A DNA stretch of 64,000 nt from Cryptomeria japonica (taxonomy: Eukaryota > Streptophyta > Pinopsida > Cupressales > Cupressaceae). The notes under the pieces were generated by a model. That model had not been told where the DNA came from. It worked only from the letters and a program-made list of their open reading frames with translations, and made no database searches. The translations under genes were made by a program, and so were the position numbers. The stretch is taken from the NCBI RefSeq assembly GCF_030272615.1, contig NC_081412.1:479740657-479804656 (forward strand). Reading direction: 5' to 3'. This document shows, piece after piece, positions 11,839 to 24,048 of this stretch. Position 1 is the stretch's first letter. Each line of letters starts with the position of its first letter.

Positions 11839-14132
11839 GTCTAAAAACCAACCTCTTTAAAATCAAAAACTTCCTTTTGGTGTTTTAAAATTGAACAACA
11901 CAAAATTTGCTTTCTTGCAAGCTTAGGATCAAAATTTGTGTTTGGTGCTCTAAAATTGAACAAAACAACTTTTGTTTATTGCAAGTTTAGGCTTAACTTT
12001 TCATTTGGTGCTTAAAATCAACAAAACAAATCCATTTCTAGCATCAAACTTAAGCAAAAATTTACAATCCACACTTCAATTTTTGGTGCAATTAAAACTT
12101 ACAATCCACTTGTTTCAAAATTTTTGCAAAGCGATTTTTCTTTCATACATGCTTCAAATTAAGTTGACCAGGATTTTCAAAGTTCTAGTTTACTTAAAAT
12201 TTTGCATTTGAGGTTAAAAAGAACATCATGATTGTTGGAACAACATCTCCAATTAGATAGAAAATCATTGCAATGACAAGTTAAAAAGAACAAAGTGATT
12301 TTTATGATTGGCACACTTGTGCAAAAAGAGGTGGTTGAGTGGTCCTACTTCTAACACACACTATCCTCTCCCTTGGATTTCGTGGTCCTAGGTGCAAGAG
12401 AAAAGTGTTAGTAACACTCAAATTTTTATCTTTTTAAGAGAGGCCTACCAAGAGACACATCATTCTTGGGAACGACCTCACGCAATAAATCCTTCGAGCT
12501 GCTATAGAAATTAGGTGAGAGCGAAAGCTGTAGCCTTGGGTATAGTTGTTCCTACAGTGTAACTTGCCGAAAGGAAAATTGGGTCCCACCACAAGTTACA
12601 AGGCTCTTAAGTGAGTCACTGCAGAATGAACTTATGTCCAAAGACATCGAAAATGACTAAACACCTTTAAGTAGTAGCCCACTCGTTCTATTGATTGAGA
12701 ATATTTGAGATATAATTCAGTGCAAGAGCATAGATGGTTTTACTCCCAAGATACTCACCATACATATTTCCTTGAGTAGAAACATAGCTTTTTGAAAAGT
12801 CACTTGTGGCTTGATAAAAGTGGTGACTCCCCCATCATAGGGATCATCTATTTGTTATACTCATGCAAGACTTAGTATATCACATCCTTACCTGCCACGG
12901 TGGGATTCATAAGATATGTAGCACCAAAGTCGAAGAAATATCAAGATGTGGGCTGAATTTATCACAACTGGCCATTTGACCTTAGGGATACAAAGTGTTT
13001 GAGGTGTCTTTGTTTTAGTCAAGACCAAGTACAAATTGAGCCGACTTCAGGCTTTGGAAAGAAGAGCACCTAAAATACACTTAAAGGAAAGGGTCATAAA
13101 AAGTCCAAAGATTGGGTTGATCTAGACCCATACTCATTTGTGCCTTTTAAGGCAACATTCTTGTGTTTGTGTGCTTGCTTTGTTTTCTTGTCAAAGAAGA
13201 ATCAAAAATAAATTCCAAAACAAGTATTCATCCAACCAAACATCTTTCAGAACAACCAAAAAATATCAAAAACAAAGTGCAAACAACAAATTATCAAACT
13301 TTATGACCATTCTTCACATCTTGCAAAAGAAGAATCATCAGAAGAATATCAACTTGAAAATAAGAGCATTGAGCTCAAAGGCTTTGATCAAAAGGAGGAA
13401 ATTATTCTATCTCAATAGACAAATCTTTGTCTCTCATAGAGTTTTTCTACATCACATGCGTCTCTACCTTCAAGGCAAAACAAACGAAATTAATTCAGAA
13501 TCATTAAACCGCATAACTTTAACGTAATAAAGAGCTTTGAGTTATCACAAAAACCAAGGAGGCAAGATTAATCCTAACTTCTTCCCAAACGTTTGTATCA
13601 CATACAACATAGCTCGAGAAACGCCACCAATGCCCGAAAGGGAAGAGGTAGAATTTGTTCCATTTGTAACACAAAGCTTTTATTGAAGTTAAAACATTTC
13701 ATCCATTATCTCACTCATACATCATCACTTCATCATCAATCCATTCCAACTCTCAAAACATTAAGAGGCTCTTGTCCTAAGTTCTCTTTTAGATATTGCT
13801 TTAATCAAACACATCCCATCACTCTTTTAGATTGTTTCTACCTCTAGGATAAGCTCATCCTAGAAGATACATCTACGTAGGTTAAAACTAGTTCATGAGT
13901 GAATCCTCTCATTACTAGGTAGTTAAATCTATAACACATCTCAGATCTTTCTACACCTTATCACATCAAACCTTATCAAACAAACAAGCAATTCAAAGAA
14001 GGAATTTTTGATACATCTACCTTTAAAGTGCTAGAGATCCACATGCAACACAATTCACCAAACATCAATCTTTCATTTCATCAACAACTCATCATCATTT
14101 TTGCTCAACTTCAACAAAAACTTGTAAACAAA

Positions 14133-15731
14133 ATGGCTCACACCCGATCACACTCAAGGCAACGAGAAGCAGAAATTGAAGAAGAAGAGGAGGAAAACAT
14201 CAATGAATTTCAAGAAGCGCTTGGAGGAAATGCAAATGACAAAAACCCAAGTACTCCTACTCCTGCAACAATAGAAAGGGCCCAGCATAACCCTCTCTTT
14301 AACAGGCTTTTTGATAAAATACTAAGGAGCAATGCGGATGCTCACTTTTTAAAGCTCGCTCAAGAAGGAGCCAAACTCCCCTCTAACTTTGACCTTGCCC
14401 AATTAAGACAAGCATCAGAATGACAAAGTTGCCATGAAGAAGAAAGAGGTAGAGATCCCATCAGATATAACATTCCTCGAGGTAACCCACCACCTCCTCC
14501 TCCAAATGAAATGGAAATGTTGCAGCAACAAGTCAAAAATCTCACCCAACAACTTCATAGTGGTGTAAAGACTAACCAATTCTCACTTAATGACATCTGT
14601 CCCTATCCCTTTGATAGGAGTCTTTATATGCCACCCTTTCCACAAGGATTCAAAACACCCAAATTTGAAAAATATAGAGGAAAGGGAGATCCTCGTGATC
14701 ATGTCAGAGAATTTCATTCCGTTTGCCTCGAAGTGGCATATGAAGACACATAACTAATGCACCTTTTTCCCCAAAGCTTGGGAGGAACAACCACATCATG
14801 GTTTTCCTAGCTACCAGGTGGCATTAGGACCTTTGAAGAACTAATTTAGAAGTTCTTGGCACATTACTCTCATAACATTGAACGCGACATCACCATGGCT
14901 GATCTGTGCAACACTAAACAAAAACCAGGTGAACTATTCTCAGTATTCTTGCAACAATGGCGTCAAATGTCTAGCAGATGTTCTCTTAAGTTACCTGAAC
15001 GAGAACTAGTGGAAATATTCATTTCCAACTTAAACAAAGAAATGGAGTTTCACCTGGATGTCAAAGACATAGACTCTTTTAATGGCATGATCACCAACGG
15101 TTTGAAATGTGAGTGGGCCCTCATCAAGAAAGGACTTATCAAAATCTATAATGAACCAAATGATGGTCCTTGCCCATGCTTCAATAGTGACAAACCAAGC
15201 TTCTGGAACAAAAACAAGAATATCGTCAATGATGGGGTTGTGGATGCCAGAACTATCAAAAGTGCACAACCTGTGGTTCGATTTGCAGGACAAAATCATC
15301 CACCTCAGAATAACAAAATTGTTCCTTCAAATCAAGGTCGTATCACATCTCATGATGAACCTAGACCTCGTCAGCAAAAACAAAAATGATCATACACTCC
15401 CTTAGGGGAACCCATCGAAATAGTGTTGCGACAACTGGTTTCTCAAAATTTTGTAACTCTACCTAAAACATCAAACTATGAGCCTCAGGTCAAACCTGCA
15501 TGGTGGAGAGATACTGAACACTGTGATTTCCATCAAGGGAGAGGACACAAGATAAGTAATTGTCACAGATTGAAAGATCTTATTCAAGATCTTATTGACC
15601 GAGGTGAAATTGAAATCGAAGGGCATGATCCAAAAACAACAAACAATGATCATCTGATGTTCAAAAATCCACTTCCAGGAGAGGCACTGATACCACGGAT
15701 TATACACAGGCTACATATAATTATACTGTAA
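14133..15731 (+). pseudogene. Element C gag
   Basis: Gag would form the particle that packages element RNA. The start at 14133 (MAHTRSHSRQ) is the first ATG giving a glutamate-rich N-terminus. The Retrotrans_gag domain covers about 14640-15110, with FEKYRGKGDPRDHVREF, a decayed GTTTSWF region, LCNTKQKPGE and LPERELVEIFI. A zinc-finger-like motif CDFHQGRGHKISNCH follows at about 15516-15560, the form used in Tat elements instead of a classic CCHC knuckle. Stops interrupt the frame at about 14421, 14751, 14807, 14847 and 15387, and it ends at 15731. The pol frame differs, so a frameshift lies near 15690. Confidence 0.85.
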
Positions 15732-18103
15732 ATCACCTGTATGATGCCAGTGAACAAATTGCAACTATAACCATCAAGAATCCCAACTCTAATTGCAATG
15801 TTGTTACACGTCATGGCAAGGTTACCATAAAGGCAACTCCACAAGGCACCACCTCCATACCACAACAGTACAATCTTGTGGAACAATTACACAAAATGCC
15901 TGCGCTTATATCCATTTTAGAGCTATTGCACCTATCTCCATCTCATAAAACAATCTTGGATCAGGCTCTCCAAGAGGCGTTAGTCCCTACAAACCTGAAT
16001 ACAGACCAATTTCAAGCCATGGTTGGAAGTCTAAAGTCATCACCTTGTCTCACTTTTTCTGAAAGTGACAACTCTTCCTTTCAGCAACCTCATAATGCTT
16101 CGCTACACATTGAAGGCTTTATCAACCAACATAGGATCAAGTGAGTCTTGATCGATAATGGAGCAGGCCTAAATATTTGTACATTGCAGTTGGTCATAGC
16201 TTTGGGATATGCAATAGAATCAGTGGATCCCCGTAAGAAGATCACAATAAAAGCCTATGACGATGCAAAGCGTTCCTCCAAAGGAGCGGTGGTACTACCA
16301 ATCCGAGTGGGTCCTGTGGTAAAACACATCATCTGTCAAATTCTGGACCTTCCTCTGCCATACAATCTATTATTAGGAAGACCTTGGATACATGCCATGC
16401 AAGCCGTTCCATCTACCTACCATCAATGTATCAAGTTCCCACATAACGATGTAGAGATCACAATCCTAAGCGATGCAAATCCCTTTGCATATTGTCATAA
16501 TATCAGCCATCAACTAGAGATTACCATTCCTAACAATAGAGAAGCCATCTCCTCCACATCATATATAAGTCCAGCCTCTCTTGCTAGTTCAAACACCACT
16601 ATACCCAAGCAAGAAAAGCTTAAGATGAAAATAGCAGAGGAAGGTCCTGGGGAATACAATTTGAGTCAACTCTTTTGTGTGGGACAAATGCCCACTTCTC
16701 CTAGAACACATGGCAAACCGCAGCAATTACTTCAGCAACCACTGATCATGCCAGCATGTGCTTTAACACCTTTCATCCTTGGAAAGATTCAAGAAGAAGA
16801 AACCCAAGATGAGGACTTAGCGGAATGGATCTATAAAGATCCCATCACCACTGATATACCGCAAGCTACACTTCCCACGGATCAATATGGCAAAGGCCTC
16901 CTCATTATGCAAAGAATGGGGTATGATGGTCAGAGTGCTTTGGGATCTTGCAAACAAGGAAGACATGAACCACTGCTACCAGAATTAAAGCCCAAAGGTA
17001 ATACAGGCATAGGCTTTGAAAAGGAGATCTTTCCTAAGCTCCGATTCAAAGGAAAACCCAACAAACTACTATATCAGCCTATTACAAAGAGGACACCTTT
17101 CATTATCAAAGCGGTATCAAACACCATCACAAATGCCCCACTAAGGCTCAAAATCCCAACACAACCATCTACAATGCCCATCATCCCACCAAACAAACCA
17201 GTAAACCCATCAGCAGCAGCAATACCATCAATAACACCATTAGCAGCAGCAACTGTATCAGAACCCGCAGCAGCATCTACAACACCAGCAGTTCCAGCAG
17301 AAGTAACCGAGTCAACACTACCGATACTCCCCGTATCAGATTCATTAATCCCCATCATCCTTCCTGCAGCACCGATCACTTCATCTATGAAGGTACATCA
17401 ACCGATCACACCCGCAGTGTTTAACACAAAGGACATCCTAGTATGGTATAGTAATCGGATGCTGGAAAGTGATTCAGAGATTGACTCACATGAATGGGAA
17501 TTTGATTCCATATAGCTAAACACTTCAGATGAGGAAGACACATCACTACCTCCACCCCGCAAAGACATCCCTGTTTATGGAGAAGCACAGATAAAGACTT
17601 CTTGGGTCCCTGAGATGGAAACATCTTCCATAGACCCTACGTCTCATCCTACGCCTGATTCTGATAGGGAGAGTACCATCAATGACCTTCACCATAACAT
17701 CTTAACCCTCACTGATACATGTAACAAACTTAACCTAATCGATGAAGTAATGCCCATTATCCATCCTGAACTCATCGAATGGAACCAGCCAAATCCACCA
17801 TGTCTTGACCTCTTCCAAAATGATGAGGCCATCATTGACTTTTTGGAATTAAGGGATAACCTGCCAAGCGGGGATCACAAAGCTGGATTTGCCATAGAAC
17901 TTAATAGCGCAACATACTTTGAGGCGGATGCCAAACCTTTCAGCTGCAAAAATATAACAATAAAACATGGATCTTCCAGTGAAAACCACACTGTGGCATT
18001 GTTTGATTCAACAAAAGTAAAAAGAAAGAGCGTATCCAACGGTGAAAACCTCTCTGAGGCACCTGAGGATGAAAGGTTTGACATCCTTCCCTGTAGCACA
18101 TAG
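15700..18103 (+). pseudogene. Element C protease with G-patch-like region
   Basis: One frame runs from about 15700 with stops at 16142, 17513 and 18101. The stretch at 15878-16140 (LLHLSPSH, LVPTNLN) is the conserved segment before protease in Tat polyproteins. Protease occupies about 16145-16480 with the active-site motif LIDNGAGLN and the later YNLLLGRPWIHAM. DNG(A/S) in place of DTG is usual for this lineage. About 16885-17030 resembles a G-patch (YGKGLLIMQRMGY, then QGRHEP). A low-complexity Pro/Ala/Thr linker (17150-17400) leads toward reverse transcriptase. The frame matches that of reverse transcriptase, so this was one polyprotein. Confidence 0.8.
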
Positions 18104-18148
18104 CAGGAACGATCAACGATTCTCATTGAAGAAACCAAAGAATACAAT

Positions 18149-20170
18149 GTGGGGACTCCTAAAACTCCTCACCTCATACATCTGGCAACTCTTCTAACTC
18201 CAGAGGAACAACCCAAGTTTGGCGAATTCTTCCAGAAGTGCCAGATTAACTTCACATGGTCATATGCAGACATGCCTGGTCTTGATCCAAATTTAGTCAT
18301 GCATCACCTCACCATAGCAGAAGGAGCCAAACCTGTCAAGCAGAAGCTTCGTAAGATGCATCCTCAGATTGCAGTACTAGTCAAAACAGAACTCAAGAAA
18401 CTCCTAGATGTTGGTTTCATTAGACCAATTGATTATCTAGATTGGATATCCAACATTGTGCCTATCGGCAAACCAAAAGGGGGCATCCACATTTGTACTG
18501 ACTTTAGAGATCTGAATAAGGCATGTCTTAAGGATGACTTCCCCCTACCAAATACCAACATCATAGTAGATCTGACAGCAGGACATGCCATGCTTTCACT
18601 CATGGATGGCTTTTCAGGATACAATCAGATAAAAATCGCACCAGAGGATCAACATAAGACAACCTTCACATGTCCATGGGGCACATATTGTTGGAATGTA
18701 ATGCCTTTTGGCCTCAAGAATGCAGGAGCAACCTATCAACGAGCAATGACCACCATCTTCCATGACATGATGCATACTATGATGGAAGATTATGTTGATG
18801 ACTTACTAGCAAAATCATTCACTAGAGAAGGTCATCTCGACATATTAGATAAAATCTTTGATAGACTGGAACAATACCATGTTCGACTCAACCCAAAGAA
18901 ATGTGTCTTTGGAGTAACCTCTGGGAAGCTTCTAGGATACATTGTCTCAAGCAAAGGTATTGAGGTCGATCCAACAAAGGCAAAAGCAATCATGGACATG
19001 CCACCACCAAAGAATATTAGTCAGCTAAGGACATTACAAGGATGCCTTCAATCCATCTGAAGATTCATTGCACAATTGGCTGATAAGTGTCACCCATTCA
19101 CACACCTGCTACACAAGAACATCTGCTTTCAGTGGGATGCCAGATGCCAACAAGCATTCCAGATGCTCAAAGATTACCTCATGAATACACCATTGTTGAT
19201 CCCACCAGATCCAAGTCAGCCTCTACTACTTTATATATCAGCAACAAGTACAGCGCTGGGTGTACTATTCGCACAACATAATGCAGAAGGGAAAGAGTGT
19301 GTTGTTTACTACATCTCTCACACACTGGTTGGCTATGAACTCAATTACACACCTATTGAGTGAGCTTGCCTAGTAGTAATCTTGGAAGCCACTAAACTAA
19401 GGCACTATCTGTTAACACACAAGGTACAACTTTTTGCAAAGATTGATCCAGTCAAGTATTTACTCAGCAAAGCAGCATTGACAGGCCACTTGGCCAAATG
19501 GGTGATGATTCTAAGTGAATTTGACATCAATTATGTAGACCGTAAGGCCATCAAAGGGCAAGTTATTGCAGATCAGTTGGCCGATGCACCACTCATAGGC
19601 GATCATCCTCTCATTTCCAATTTTTCAGATGAAGAGATATTCATGATCACAACATCACAACCATGGAAACTATACTTTGATGGTTCGTACACTAGGCATG
19701 GCTCGGGGGCAGGCATTCTATTTATCACACCTCAAGGTGATAGCATCCCGAAGTCTTATAGGCTCACATTTCCATGCACCAACAACATAGCAAAGTATGA
19801 GGCCTTGATCACAGGACTCAGGCTAGCCGTACAATGGAAATTACAAGAACTACAAGTATATGGTGACTCACAACTGATGAATATCAAACCAAGGATGACA
19901 AACTCATGCTGTACAAGCAAATGGTGGACAAATTCAAGGCATCATTTACTACAATTACCTTTGAGCAGATACCCAGAGATCAGAATCGAGCTGTTGACGC
20001 TATGGCTACTATCGCATCTCTCCTAGATCTTCTGCAGAATTCAACACGCTATGAGTTCTTGGTAGAACAGCTTTGGATCCCCGCTTATGATATTCCCGAA
20101 TCCAAGATGATATGTCACCTTGTCGGTTCTGAATCCCCATGGTACAGTGAGTTCTACACCTATCTCCGCG
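18149..20170 (+). pseudogene. Element C reverse transcriptase and two RNase H domains
   Basis: Reverse transcriptase (about 18240-18960) keeps VGFIRPIDY, CTDFRDLNKA, SGYNQI, MPFGLKNAGATYQRAM and the catalytic YVDD at 18791-18802. A stop at 19058 separates the connection and first RNase H (19070-19590). It is followed by IKGQVIADQLADAP, then a second, archaeal-type RNase H (19660-20000) with LYFDGSYTRHGSGAG, NNIAKYEALITGL and VYGDSQL. Two RNase H domains in series define the Tat lineage. There is a further stop at 19361 and a frameshift near 19890, after which the domain continues as RDQNRAVDAMA. The polymerase core is intact over 300 codons, so decay is recent. Confidence 0.9.
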
Positions 20171-21396
20171 ATCACACCCTTCCTCCTAACCAATTGAATA
20201 ACCAACGTAAAACCTTCATTCGCCAAACTACTCGATATACCATTATTTGTGAAACCCTATACTGATGCAGTCTTGATGGTACTCTCCTTCGATGTCTGGA
20301 ACAAGATGAGATAACAAAGGCCTTGGAAGAGGTACATGAAGGAATTTGTGGAACTCATGCAAGCGGTCTGTCACTAGCCAATAAAATCCTATGCAATGGA
20401 TACTATTGGCCATCTATGGAAAAAGACTCCTACTACTTTGTCAGGAAGTGCAAGAAATTCCAAGTTCATGGAGACCTAATACATGCATCAGCATAAGAAT
20501 TGCAACCAATCACGACACCATGGCCTTTTTGTCAATGGGGCCTTGACCTTGTGGGTAGAATCCATCCATCTTCATCCAATGGCCATAAATTCATTATTAC
20601 CACCACTTAATACTTCACAAAGTGGATCGAAGTTGTTCCACTTACCCAAGTTACCGGCAAGCAGATCGCCTCATTCATCCTCAATTATATCATCTGTCGG
20701 TATGGTGTACCCATGTCCATCATCACAGATAATGGTCTTCCTTTCAAAAATCAAGATGTCCATGAACTCTGTGAGAAATTTCACATCCAACACTTCTTTT
20801 CCACTCCCTATTACCCACAAGGCAATGGTTAGGCCAAAGCGTCAAACAAGAACATATTAAGAATCCTCAAGAAGACAGTCAATGGTGCCGGTCATGATTG
20901 GCATGTTCAATTGAATCCAGCACTATGGGCATATCGAACTAGCATTCGAACCCCTACAAGCGCAACTCCATTCTCATTGGTCTATGGTGCAGAAGCTATT
21001 CTACCTATTGAGTTCGAGATACCATCCCTACGGGTTTCCTTGCACAATATCATCGATGATGAAGCATACAGAGTATCCCGTCTTCAGGTTTTAGAGCTAC
21101 TTGATGAAAAGTGACAAGCTGCATACAACCACCTCAAAGCCTATTAGCAGCGCATGAGCAGAAGCTATAATCATCGAGTTAGGCCTCGTACATTTGAGGT
21201 AGGTGATCTTGTTCTTCGAGAAAATCCTCGTAACCAACCCAACCGAGAACATCAAGGAAAGTTTGAATCAAATTGGCTGGGTCCATATGTTGTCACTGTT
21301 GTATTTGGGTATGGGGCATATTAGTTGTTTATGTCAGAAGGAGAACCGCTAGCAGATCCGATCAATAGCATGTACCTCAAACAGTTTTATTCCTAA
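20171..21396 (+). pseudogene. Element C integrase
   Basis: This is in the frame of the second RNase H tail. The zinc-binding part (20320-20480) shows EVHEGICGTHASG and YYWPSM followed by a damaged C..C. The catalytic core (20520-20850) keeps GLDLVGR and ITDNGLPFKNQ, but the third catalytic residue is lost: where Tat integrases read NGQAEASN this has NG, stop, AKASN, with Lys for Glu. The C-terminal part has LWAYRTSIRT and GDLVLREN, then LGPYVV. Stops lie near 20263, 20497, 20611, 20831, 21112 and 21145, and the frame ends at 21394. No chromodomain follows, as expected for Tat. Confidence 0.88.
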
Positions 21397-24048
21397 AAGG
21401 CTACACAGAGCATCAGGCTCCCATATATACTGGAAAAAATACCAAAAACATCCAGATAAAAGGTCTTGAAGAAAAATACAAAAACATCAAAATAGTAAAG
21501 AAAAATCATGCATCCAAATGGTGAACAACTACTTTGGTGGCACCTTGGGTAAGTGCGATGGTGAAAACCTGGCAAATAGGTGCCACTCGTAAAAGGCTAT
21601 GGCTCCATTATCTTTCAGACTTGTTGCAATCACATCTACTTCATACATACATCCATCCATCCACCACCATGGCTTGTTATAAATCTGCAATTAAGAAAGT
21701 ACTGCATGCGTCTTGCATTCCGCTTTTTCATAGTCATGACTAAACTGGGGGCAATGCCCTTAACCTATTGATGGAAGTGGATTCTACATTGTCTTGTGAT
21801 TCATTAAAGTTCTTCATTCAAAACTATCTCACAAAATACCAAAAACATTCAAAACAAGCATTAAATCCAAAAACATTCAAAACAAGCATCAAAATCCAAA
21901 AACATTCAAAACAAGCATTAAAACCCAAAAACATCAGAAAACATCAAAAATCACACAAAAACATTGCAACACATTGTACATACCCATCCGGGTAGATACT
22001 AAACAAGCATTGCAAAATACTCACACGATGATCACTTCTCAAATTGACCAAAACAATCAACATCAACAATCAAACTGTCTTCAACAAGGATGCATCCTTC
22101 CTTACCAAAACAAAGACAAAATGATGTTTTCTTTGACAAGAAAATTGTGTTAAGCTATCAAATACTTGGTTGATTTGTGAGTAATTCATTTGTTTATCTG
22201 TATCAGGTTCATATAGCATTGTTTGTGTATCGTTTGCGCATTATTTCGATGAAGTATTGGGGCATGTCCTAATGGTGTCTACGTGGGAAGTTCACTAAGC
22301 TACATGATCTTATGCAAAATGCAGTCATAGATCACTACGGCTTGCTGACTACAACGTATACCTCGACCTAATGAGCATGAACCATTACCAAGGATCCATA
22401 TTCTTTATTCTTTATGTGCATATTGTTTTCTTACGAGCTCAACGCTCCTTCTTTGGTTCCTCCTACCTCATCCAACTGGATAAAGGTTTTATCTCTTATT
22501 AAGGTATGAACTTGTCTCAGGATATGATCAAGCCTAAGATCAAGGAGGATGATCCAAGTCATGCATAAATGGAGATAATCCTTGTCTGTTCTGCAAGCAA
22601 TACTCTAGTCGACTTGACCCTTATATCAAGTCGTTTGTATTAACTTGCTATATCAAATCCATGTAAGAAATACTCAGGTCATCTTGAATCATTATGTCAA
22701 GATGCTTGTATTCTCTTCCAACATTTTAAAGCTCAATGATGAAAATAGAGCACTATGGATCGTCATTTCATCTCATCTGATTATATATTGCATTTTGTTG
22801 CATATCACCCATCCATTCACTCATTCATATGTATGATTTATATATGAACAAGGTTCATATGAACAGTTATGTGAAAATTAAGTTGGTCTTGGATACAACA
22901 ACTGAGTACTTGGATACATCATCAATGCATCATGCAAAGTCTAAAAAAAAAAAAAAACCTTGCATTCATCATGATCATACCATCATTACATTTAGTTGCA
23001 TTTTAAATTAATTACATTCATGTCATTTTTAATTAAAATTGCATATAGTTCATTTAGTTTATTGACATTAATCTTCATTAAATCATTTGCATCATTGCAT
23101 AATTCGATTCATATGATCAAATTATCCTTGATTGTATTAAACCATTACTATGCATTCATCTAGTGTCAGATATCAATTATCAGTTTATCATGATTAATTA
23201 TCCTTTATCATTTATCATTGCATACATTCACTTATCTATTCATTAATTGAAAGGTGCATTCATTCATCCATTATTAAGTATCTTCTTATGCTCATTTTAG
23301 GATTCATTTTACATTGCATTCATTATCCCTTTTTAATTGCATTAAGGTGCAATTATTAAACCATAAGTTGTGGTATCATCACATTATCATTTTTACTTAA
23401 TCATATTAAGGCATTTAGAATCATAAAACCATTTGTTTCCAAACATTTGTTCATACCATTTTATATATCCATTATACATATGCATTCATTTAGACATTAT
23501 CATATAAACATTTGCACTTTACATTTTGTTTATCCATATTACATTCATCTAACAAAACATCTAGATGCATATCCATACATAACATCATTTATTCAAACAT
23601 TGCATTAACATCATTGCATATCATTATCTCATAATTATATCAAAATAGGAAACACCAAAATCCTATTTGTAAATCATCATAAGCATACATCATCATCATG
23701 GCATTACATACATAAAGTATTACATCAAAATAAAATGTGCACACATGTATAAACCTGCATTCATATATCAGTATCCAACATCATAAATCATAATAAAAAC
23801 ATGCATATAGGAATCATCTCATCAATGCATACATGTACATGTATCCATCTAAGCAATAAACTCATAAAAACACCATCATGCATAGCATCCATACATCACA
23901 ATATGCATTGAATTCAAAAAATGGGATCTCCTCATATATACCATCTCATGTATTAGAGTACAATGAAGTCTACAAAATCGGCTACCAAGAGCCATCCAAG
24001 ACATAGTCCAAAATCACAATAAAATACATATATGCAAAAAATGCTCTC
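21397..24048. other. AT-rich spacer between integrase and antisense gene
   Basis: No gene is seen. About 21838-21960 holds three to four copies of a roughly 27-bp unit (CCAAAAACATTCAAAACAAG). From about 22980 to 23900 the DNA is dominated by CATTCAT/ATCATT-like words with almost no GC structure. A run of 14 A lies near 22948. A large non-coding spacer here is usual in Tat elements. Confidence 0.6.

Larger units (their letters stand above)
11403..14132 (+). other. Long untranslated leader of element C
   Basis: This is about 2.7 kb between primer site and gag. It contains the 20-bp array (11490-11735), then AT-rich DNA with repeated AAAATTTGC/CAAAACAA phrases (11850-12210), and more complex sequence from 12300 onward. 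No convincing ORF precedes the gag start at 14133; frames at 13138 and 13593 match nothing I know. Long leaders are usual for Tat/Ogre-type elements. Confidence 0.6.

Noticed and set aside
17074-17379. Gly/Ala/Val-rich minus-strand ORF
   Set aside because: It is opposite the Pro/Ala/Thr linker of element C pol and is a composition shadow.
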